DNA of 64,000 bases from Symsagittifera roscoffensis (lineage: Eukaryota; Xenacoelomorpha; Acoela; Convolutidae): assembly GCF_963678635.1 (NCBI RefSeq), contig NC_087069.1:50175892-50239891 (forward strand), written 5' to 3'. The notes under the pieces are model-generated. The model was not told the DNA's origin. It searched no databases and was given only the letters and a program-made list of their open reading frames with translations. Below, one piece after another: positions 56,572-64,000 of the stretch. How positions within the stretch are numbered: the first letter of the stretch is position 1; each line of letters begins with the position of its first letter. The translations under genes were made by a program, and so were the position numbers.

Positions 56572-56664
56572 ACTTGCTATCATAGCAGCCATATTTCTTG
56601 CTTCATGAACATAGCGTTTTTGTGCACCCAAATTCTTCTTTGAAAAGTCTCGGGTCCATTTATC

Positions 56665-57454
56665 ATGTTTTTTGTGGATGCAATAATACGTTCGAGTGAA
56701 GAAATTATGTTTTGGATCTGCCTTGAAAAAGTCTCTGCAATCATTTTCGTTCAATTTTTCCCATATGTCTTTTTTCTGGTTGGATACAGTCATATAGGTT
56801 TTCTTCAGCAAGCGCCAATTGAATTGAGTCTGTATTCATTTCCAACTATTCAAACTTATTTACATCACAGAACTGGTCAGAGAAGTTAGAGTAGAGTTCC
56901 AACCTTCTCATTTTTGCATACTGAAATATGAACAAACCAACAATGATGTGTTCTGTGTGTTCAATGGTTGATTGATTTCAACAACTCCACCTCATACATT
57001 TTTTTAACTGTATTCAATCTTTTGAACAATGTTCATTGATCGCAATATGAGTTTTTTCATCGTTCAGATACTTCGTATTTTTATGCCTGGATTATCTATG
57101 TATTTTTATGCCTGATAATCATTGGAGGAATTGCCTAAAGCTTCATAGTTTCTGATACAACTCCTGACAAATGGTTTTCAGCTCCTTCTCTTCTAGCATC
57201 GATCACTGACTGGACGAAATTATTAAAGCACTTCCGAGGAGAATATTGAACAAAACGGTAAAATTTGGTCACTGCAATCATAGTTCCATATAAAAAATGC
57301 AGAGGGGAGTTATAATTGTTCCCATTTCTAGCTTGACATTAGAAATCAGCAGTCTCTGAGGATGTTTTACAATTATTCTTCAAGCAGTCTCCAGTATCGT
57401 TTCTTCTACCTCAGTATTTTTGAAAATTGGAGAAATGTTGGCCAATTTTGAATT
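56665..57454. other. 798 bp present only in the first period
   Basis: The second period lacks this stretch. CATTTATC occurs at both edges (56657-56664 and 57455-57462) and once at the joined site (61533-61540). It carries the 5' part of an unassigned minus-strand frame (56476-56811) and otherwise AT-rich DNA. Confidence 0.8.
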
Positions 57455-57712
57455 CATTTATCTGGAAAAACTAAAAGGCATTGAACACAGTTAAAAGGGT
57501 CCATCTTTTATTTAAGTTTGAAGAGAGTCTGTAGGGGTAAGGAAAAAGTGTTCAGACTTGATTTTTGATTTTGTCATTGGTTTTGAAATATTCCCACAAA
57601 TCACACCTTCACAATTCTTCAACTTTGAATCATTTCTCTTTCATGTTTTCCCGTCTCAAATCAACCATCTCTCTCTCTCCTTATTACCTCGTGAAAGATG
57701 AGAAAAAGCTAT

Positions 57713-58066
57713 CTATATTGCATTCTGGTCTTGTTTCCTGATAGAAAGACATGACCATTCTCTCAAAAAAGCGAGTTCGGTTATGTCTAGCTTTACACTT
57801 CTGCTTATCAGTGTCAAACTCCATCTCGTGTACATTCCTGTTGGCATATCTTGACACATTGAGAAAGGGTAAAGCTGGCTTGCATCAATTCCAACGACCG
57901 ATTTACATATATTTGATGAGTTTTTGATCAATGTCTCATCAATTACATCTTTTCCAGTGAAAAATTTTGAAGGTCCGCTTGTCATGTCTTCTCGAATTTT
58001 TTTACAGAATTCTTTATCTCTTTCGCAAAATAGATAAAATTGTAATTTATAGATTTGTGTAGACAT
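57713..58066 (-). pseudogene. Virus-like type-B polymerase, palm fragment (copy 1)
   Basis: An open part of 117 codons. N-terminal helix FCERDKEFCKKIREDMTSGP, then VVGIDASQLYPFSMCQDMPT, which fits palm motif A of the DNA polymerase B family found in virus-like elements of invertebrates (D-x-x-x-L-Y-P ... MPTG). It differs from the motif A of the 48-52 kb polymerase, so it is a second lineage. Motifs B and C are not seen nearby, so only part of the gene is present. The matching copy is at 61795-62148. Confidence 0.65.
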
Positions 58067-58247
58067 ATGTTTGCTAGATTACATCCAATTTTTAACATAG
58101 TGATTTTTCAGAAGAGGTTTTGGTAAGATAGATTTTTGATCAACTTGAATCTCCAGATTGTATTTTGACGTTCTTGGTCACCTTGCTCCACAATATAAAA
58201 CGTTTCATTTTTCCTTGGTTTGTTATCAAATCAGCTTTCGTACAAAC

Positions 58248-58720
58248 TTAGTGGAATCTTTCAAACAGAATGTTAACTTCATGGGCGTAGAAATATCGAT
58301 ATTTACCAGTCTCAATGTTTCGAAGAACAAAACCCAGATTAATGTTGAGTTTAGCGGCAGAATCGAGCTTGTTGAAGACTTCTTCAAATTTTTCGTTGAT
58401 TATTTCGGTATCTAACTTGGAAATTTGGAAGTTAAATACCTGATGTCTCCCATTTTTCATCTCCGTGTCCAACAGAAAATATTGAGTTCAGTTTTTCACA
58501 ACCTTCCCCTTCATCCTCCACAATCTTGTTCAATTGGGCCACCGTATCACTAGGTTTGCGTTGCTTAGCTCAGTGTTCCTTTATCCGATGATTTTGAAGA
58601 GAGTAGTAACTTGGGAACTCTTGTTCACAAAAGGAACAAACAGTCGACTGGTTAAAACTTGAATGAGCATGCTTCTTGGCAATATAGTAGTTCATCTCCT
58701 ATTTGCTCTTTGTATAATAA
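58248..58720 (-). pseudogene. N-terminal part of the same polymerase family (copy 1)
   Basis: 58248-58472 gives NINLGFVLRNIETGKYRYFY with AHE..ILFERFH, the conserved 'FGFVLRN...YYAHENN' region found near the N-terminus of this polymerase family. Just upstream on the minus strand (58.55-58.64 kb) are the residues of a C2H2-type finger (C-x2-C, then H-x4-H) that precedes it in relatives. Exonuclease motifs that should lie between this part and the palm fragment are missing. Broken fossil. Copies lie at 59784-60256 and 62330-62802, and part at the window end. Confidence 0.6.
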
Positions 58721-59042
58721 AGACCGTTTGAACACTTATGTTCTTTCTGTTTTTCACATCACTTTCGATATCGAGCTGCATGCTGGCAAACGTACATACT
58801 TACACAATCTTGATTTGCTCATATCGGTTACGGGCAGGCTTTATCTAAAAAACAGAAAAAAGAAAACTGGGCCTTTGGAAATGTTCGAAGTTCAAAAACT
58901 CAAAGTACCACTTAAAGAAAGATTTTTTTTTCCCGAAAAACGAATTGTAAATTTTGAAGTAAAATAATTCAATTGACTGTTTCTGATTGGCAAAAAAAAT
59001 GCTGATTTGATCCAATAGATTGAGCGTATTTATTCTAAAAAT

Positions 59043-59113
59043 TGACGTCACCACTCCCGCTTTTTTCCTCTTATGGTTTTGACGTCATCGCCTTCGCAAT
59101 TTTCCATATATGG
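59043..59113. promoter_or_regulatory. Two CRE palindromes plus CArG box upstream of the polymerase fragment
   Basis: TGACGTCA at 59043-59050 and 59080-59087, then CCATATATGG (exact CArG consensus) at 59104-59113. The group lies upstream of the minus-strand polymerase fragment and is kept in the copies (60577-60647 and 63122-63192). CRE and CArG sites are known targets of bZIP/ATF and MADS-box (SRF/MEF2-like) factors; use as a promoter here is inference. Confidence 0.45.
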
Positions 59114-59783
59114 AGGAAATTCTAGAGTTTTTGGTTTTAGAAAATCAATCAATCAGAGCTCTGCAGTTTCTGGACATAACTTTGGATAAAAAAAAAACAA
59201 TTTTGAAAAAGGTCAATTAAAAAACATTTAAATTTTCTCGAGTTACTCCACAAGAAAAAAAAATTTTCCGTGTGATTTCCTTTTTGATGAAAAAGATATA
59301 GATTCTTACTTTTTTCACAATTTTTGAACGTTTATATTATCCTAAATTGAGTTCTCCGATTGAGTAAAACCTATTTAGAGAAACTTATTCATCAAAGACT
59401 TTATTTTCGAACAGAGTATTGAGTGTCAAAGCTTTAAACTTACTGCTGAGTTACATCTGACAAGAAAAAAAACTTTATTTACTCTAGAAAAATTGAAGTT
59501 AATCAGAAAGTCGTACGATAATATATCAAAGACCCTTTTTATTCCTTACCCGATTCCCAAAATTGAAACACCTCTCCTGCAAAGTTCCTTTTTTCTTCAA
59601 TTTTTAAAAAAATTTTACATCCAATTTTTAACATAGTGATTTTTCAGTAGAGGTTTTGGTAAGATAGATTTTTGATCAACTTGAATCTCCAGATTGTATT
59701 TTGACGTTCTTGGTCACCTTGCTCCACAATATAAAACGTTTCATTTTTCCTTGGTTTGTTATCAAATCAGCTTTCGTACAAAC

Positions 59784-60256
59784 TTAGTGGAATCTTTCAA
59801 ACAGAGTGTTAATTTCATGGGCGTAGAAATATCGATATTTACCAGTCTCAATGTTTCGAAGAACAAAACCCAGATTAATGTTGAGTTTAGCGGCAGAATC
59901 GAGCTTGTTGAAGACTTCTTCAAATTTTTCGTTGATTATTTCGGTATCTAACTTGGAAATTTGGAAGTTAAATACCTGATGTCTCCCATTTTTCATCTCC
60001 GTGTCCAATAGAAAATATTGAGTTCAGTTTTTCACAACCTTCCCCTTCATCCTCCACAATCTTGTTCAATTGGGCCACCGTATCACTAGGTTTGCGTTGC
60101 TTAGCTCAGTGTTCTTTTATCCGATGATTTTGAAGAGAGTAGTAACTTGGGAACTCTTGTTCACAAAAGGAACAAACAGTCGACTGGTTAAAACTTGAAT
60201 GAGCATGCTTCTTGGCAATATAGTAGTTCATCTCCTATTTGCTCTTTGTATAATAA
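59784..60256 (-). pseudogene. N-terminal polymerase part, copy 2 (module A')
   Basis: Same sense as 58248-58720 at 1,536 bp distance. The module is cut short at about 60712, where module B begins. Confidence 0.6.
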
Positions 60257-61794
60257 AGACCGTTTGAACACTTATGTTCTTTCTGTTTTTCACATCACTT
60301 TCGATATCGAGCTGCATGCTGGCAAACATACATACTTACACAATCTTGATTTGCTCATTTCGGTTACGGGCAGGCCTTATCTAAAAAACAGAAAAAAGAA
60401 AACTGGGCCTTTGGAAATGTTCGAAATTCAAAAACTCACAGTGCCACTTAAAGAAAGATCTTTTTTTTCCCGAAAAACGAATTGTAAATTTTAAAGTAAA
60501 ATTCAATTGACTGTTTCTGATTGGCAAAAAAAATGTTGATTTGATCCAATAGATTGAGCGTTTTTATTCTAAAAATTGACGTCACCACTCCCGCTTTTTT
60601 CCTCTTATGGTTTTGACGTCATCGCCTTTGCAATTTTCCATATATGGAGGAAATTCTAGAGTTTTTGGTTTTAGAAAATCAATCAATCAGAGCTCTGCAG
60701 TTTCTGGACATATTATTTAATTAGTTTTTGATTCATAGTAAGTTAGTGGTGAAAGTTTTGGGCAAAAAGTTGGAGTTTTTAAAAAAATCAAAACACGATG
60801 AGATTTCATGTAAATCGACCGTTTAACAATTAATCAGATACTTTTACTTTTTAAAACATTTGACTGAAACTACGCTGAAACCTACTGAAATTTTGAAAAA
60901 GTCAATTTTTTGAGAGAAAAAAAATTTAAATTACAAAGGAATTATATAAACTACTGCATCGTATTTGAAACTTACCGCAATTTTATGATAGAACACCAAT
61001 AAAATAATGCATCGTACAAAAATCAATACACTGAAACACTTGTTATAAATTGATAAAATTGCATCGGTTCTTATAGGTCCAATAATTTTTTATGAATTCC
61101 ATCATCCTGAACTTGACTTTGTGGATGGATAAAATTAATTAAGTCCTTTCTTTGTTTGCTCATGTGTGGCCACCATTTAGTTTACGGTTCTGAAACATCT
61201 ATTTGTAGATGTTAGGTTAGTCGCTTCATCGAGCAATTGCCTGTTTTTTGACATGGGTCCGTCTCCACAATCTTCTAGATTTCGTTTGTTCAAATCTGTA
61301 CTACTTTGGATTTATCTGACCATTACGAGGTCAAACTGTGCACTGGAACGATCAAAGGAAAGTAAAGAACAAAAGAAGAACAAAGGGAGCTTCCTTGTTG
61401 TGGAAACCGCTTACAATGAGCAAAATGCACAGTTTGGCCTCGTAATGACTTGCTATCATAGCAGCCATATTTCTTGCTTCATGAACATAGCGTTTTTGTG
61501 CACCCAAATTCTTCTTTGAAAAGTCTCGGGTCCATTTATCTGGAAAAACTAAAAGGCATTGAACACAGTTAAAAGGGTCCATCTTTTATTTAAGTTTGAA
61601 GAGAGTCTGTAGGGGTAAGGAAAAAGTGTTCAGACTTGATTTTTGATTTTGTCATTGGTTTTGAAATATTCCCACAAATCACACCTTCACAATTCTTCAA
61701 CTTTGAATCATTTCTCTTTCATGTTTTCCCGTCTCAAATCAACCATCTCTCTCTCTCTCTCCTTATTACCTCGTGAAAGATGAGAAAAAGCTAT

Positions 61795-62148
61795 CTATAT
61801 TGCATTCTGGTCTTGTTTCCTGATAGAAAGACATGACCATTCTCTCAAAAAAGCGAGTTCGGTTATGTCTAGCTTTACACTTCTGCTTATCAGTGTCAAA
61901 CTCCATCTCGTGTACATTCCTGTTGGCATATCTTGACACATTGAGAAAGGGTAAAGCTGGCTTGCATTAATTCCAACGACCGATTTACATATATTTGATG
62001 AGTTTTTGATCAATGTCTCATCAATTACATCTTTTCCAGTGAAAAATTTTGAAGGTCCGCTTGTCATGTCTTCTCGAATTTTTTTACAGAATTCTTTATC
62101 TCTTTCGCAAAATAGATAAAATTGTAATTTGTAGATTTGTGTAGACAT
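61795..62148 (-). pseudogene. Virus-like type-B polymerase, palm fragment (copy 2)
   Basis: Nearly identical to 57713-58066, one 4,082 bp period to the right; the DASQLYPF motif is present. There is no copy at the intervening A' module, which lacks module C. Confidence 0.65.
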
Positions 62149-62329
62149 ATGTTTGCTAGATTACATTCAATTTTTAACATAGTGATTTTTCAGTAGAGGT
62201 TTTGGTAAGATAGATTTTTGATCAACTTGAATCTCCAGATTGTATTTTGACGTTCTTGGTCACCTTGCTCCACAATATAAAACGTTTCATTTTTCCTTGG
62301 TTTGTTATCAAATCAGCTTTCGTACAAAC

Positions 62330-62802
62330 TTAGTGGAATCTTTCAAACAGAATGTTAACTTCATGGGCGTAGAAATATCGATATTTACCATTCTCAATGT
62401 TTCGAAGAACAAAACCCAGATTAATGTTGAGTTTAGCGGCAGAATCGAGCTTGTTGAAGACTTCTCCAAATTTTTCGTTGATTATTTCGGTATCTAACTT
62501 GGAAATTTGAAAGTTAAATACCTGATGTCTCCCATTTTTCATCTCCGTGTCCAACAGAAAATATTGAGTTCAGTTTTTCACAACCTTCCCCTTCATCCTC
62601 CACAATCTTGTTCAATTGGGCCACCGTATCACTAGGTTTGCGTTGCTTAGCTCAGTGTTCCTTTATCCGATGATTTTGAAGAGAGTAGTAACTTGGGAAC
62701 TCTTGTTCACAAAAGGAACAAACAGTCGACTGGTTAAAACTTGAAGGAGCATGCTTCTTGGCAATATAGTAGTTCATCTCCTATTTGCTCTTTGTATAAT
62801 AA
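62330..62802 (-). pseudogene. N-terminal polymerase part, copy 3
   Basis: Same sense as 58248-58720 at 4,082 bp distance. A fourth, incomplete copy starts again near 63866. Confidence 0.6.
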
Positions 62803-64000
62803 AGACCGTTTGAACACTTATGTTCTTTCTGTTTTTCACATCACTTTCGATATCGAGCTGCATGCTGGCAAACGTACATACTTACACAATCTTGATTTGC
62901 TCATATCGGTTACGGGCAGGCTTTATCTAAAAAACAGAAAAAAGAAAACTGGGCCTTTGGAAATGTTCGAAGTTCAAAAACTCAAAGTACCACTTAAAGA
63001 AAGATTTTTTTTCCCGAAAAACGAATTGTAAATTTTGAAGTAAAATTCAATTGACTGTTTCTGATTGGCAAAAAAAAATGCTGATTTGATCCAATAGATT
63101 GAGCGTATTTATTCTAAAAATTGACGTCACCACTCCCGCTTTTTTCCTCTTATGGTTTTGACGTCATCGCCTTCGCAATTTTCCATATATGGAGGAAATT
63201 CTAGAGTTTTTGGTTTTAGAAAATCAATCAATCAGAGCTCTGCAGTTTCTGGACATAACTTTGGATAAAAAAAAAACAATTTTGAAAAAGGTCAATTAAA
63301 AAACATTTAAATTTTCTCGAGTTACTCCACAAGAAAAAAAAATTTTCCGTGTGATTTCCTTTTTGATGAAAAAGATATAGATTCTTACTTTTTTCACAAT
63401 TTTTGAACGTTTATATTATCCTAAATTGAGTTCTCCGATTGAGTAAAACCTATTTAGAGAAACTTATTCATCAAAGACTTTATTTTCGAACAGAGTATTG
63501 AGTGTCAAAGCTTTAAACTTACTGCTGAGTTACATCTGACAAGAAAAAAAACTTTATTTACTCTAGAAAAATTGAAGTTAATCAGAAAGTCGTACGATAA
63601 TATATCAAAGACCCTTTTTATTCCTTACCCGATTCCCAAAATTGAAACACCTCTCCTGCAAAGTTCCTTTTTTCTTCAATTTTTAAAAAAATTTTACATC
63701 CAATTTTTAACATAGTGATTTTTCAGTAGAGGTTTTGGTAAGATAGATTTTTGATCAACTTGAATCTCCAGATTGTATTTTGACGTTCTTGGTCACCTTG
63801 CTCCACAATATAAAACGTTTCATTTTTCCTTGGTTTGTTATCAAATCAGCTTTCGTACAAACTTAGTGGAATCTTTCAAACAGAGTGTTAATTTCATGGG
63901 CGTAGAAATATCGATATTTACCAGTCTCAATGTTTCGAAGAACAAAACCCAGATTAATGTTGAGTTTAGCGGCAGAATCGAGCTTGTTGAAGACTTCTTC

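Larger units (their letters stand above)
55837..64000. repeat. Tandem repeat made of a virus-like polymerase fragment (4.08 kb period)
   Basis: Modules: B (55837-56656; copy 60713-61532), C (57463-58078; copy 61541-62160), A (58079-59614; copies 59615-60712 truncated, 62161-63696, 63697 to window end). Order is B, extra 798 bp, C, A, A', B, C, A, A... The full period is 4,082 bp (for example 58158 to 62240), and A repeats directly with period 1,536 bp. Copies look 97-99 percent identical, so amplification is recent although the underlying gene is long dead. The array runs off the right edge of the window. Confidence 0.9.

Noticed and set aside
56377-56643. Plus-strand 88-codon ORF repeated at 61253
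   Set aside because: It spans an inverted repeat and opposes the coding sense of the polymerase fragments. Its conservation is explained by the recent tandem duplication.
58158-58415. Plus-strand 85-codon ORF repeated three times
   Set aside because: It overlaps the minus-strand FGFVLRN region, which has family support. The plus-strand frame has none.

Overview
The window looks like repeat-dominated nuclear DNA from an invertebrate-like eukaryote. The evidence is AT-rich background DNA, a plausible GT-AG style exon with its own polyadenylation signal, long degenerate minisatellites, a TA-flanked MITE, and fossil Polinton/Maverick-type DNA. I saw no bacterial operons, rRNA, convincing tRNA or CRISPR array. 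The species cannot be named from this sequence alone.

Layout. 1-2.9 kb: two possible host gene pieces, including a likely terminal exon at 1564-2114. 3.1-16.1 kb: one large minisatellite with higher-order structure and a local inversion. 16.1-34.8 kb: two diverged copies of a long, unfamiliar coding element facing each other (sense strand + in the left copy, - in the right copy), carrying an SGNH-hydrolase-like block but no polymerase, integrase or transposase that I can recognise. 24.2-25.0 and 36.4-37.5 kb: modules that look like detached ends of the same repeat family. 38.3-42.4 kb: a foldback with arms of about 1.5 kb that carry a distant relative of the 3' end of that element. 42.5-52.5 kb: fossil Polinton-like DNA (major capsid part, adenain-like protease, protein-primed DNA polymerase B) with a 3.7 kb section bracketed by inverted repeats. 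52.9-53.1 kb: a 200 bp MITE. 53.1-55.6 kb: a second array of the same minisatellite. 55.8-64 kb: a recent tandem amplification (4.08 kb period, 1,536 bp sub-period) of fragments of a second, different virus-like type-B polymerase gene.

There is no functioning pathway to describe. Except for the first 2.2 kb and a few short open frames, everything reads as decayed mobile DNA and tandem repeats. The most unusual parts are the SGNH-bearing element, its strongly strand-biased CTTGAG word, and the conversion of a viral-type polymerase fragment into a satellite-like tandem repeat.
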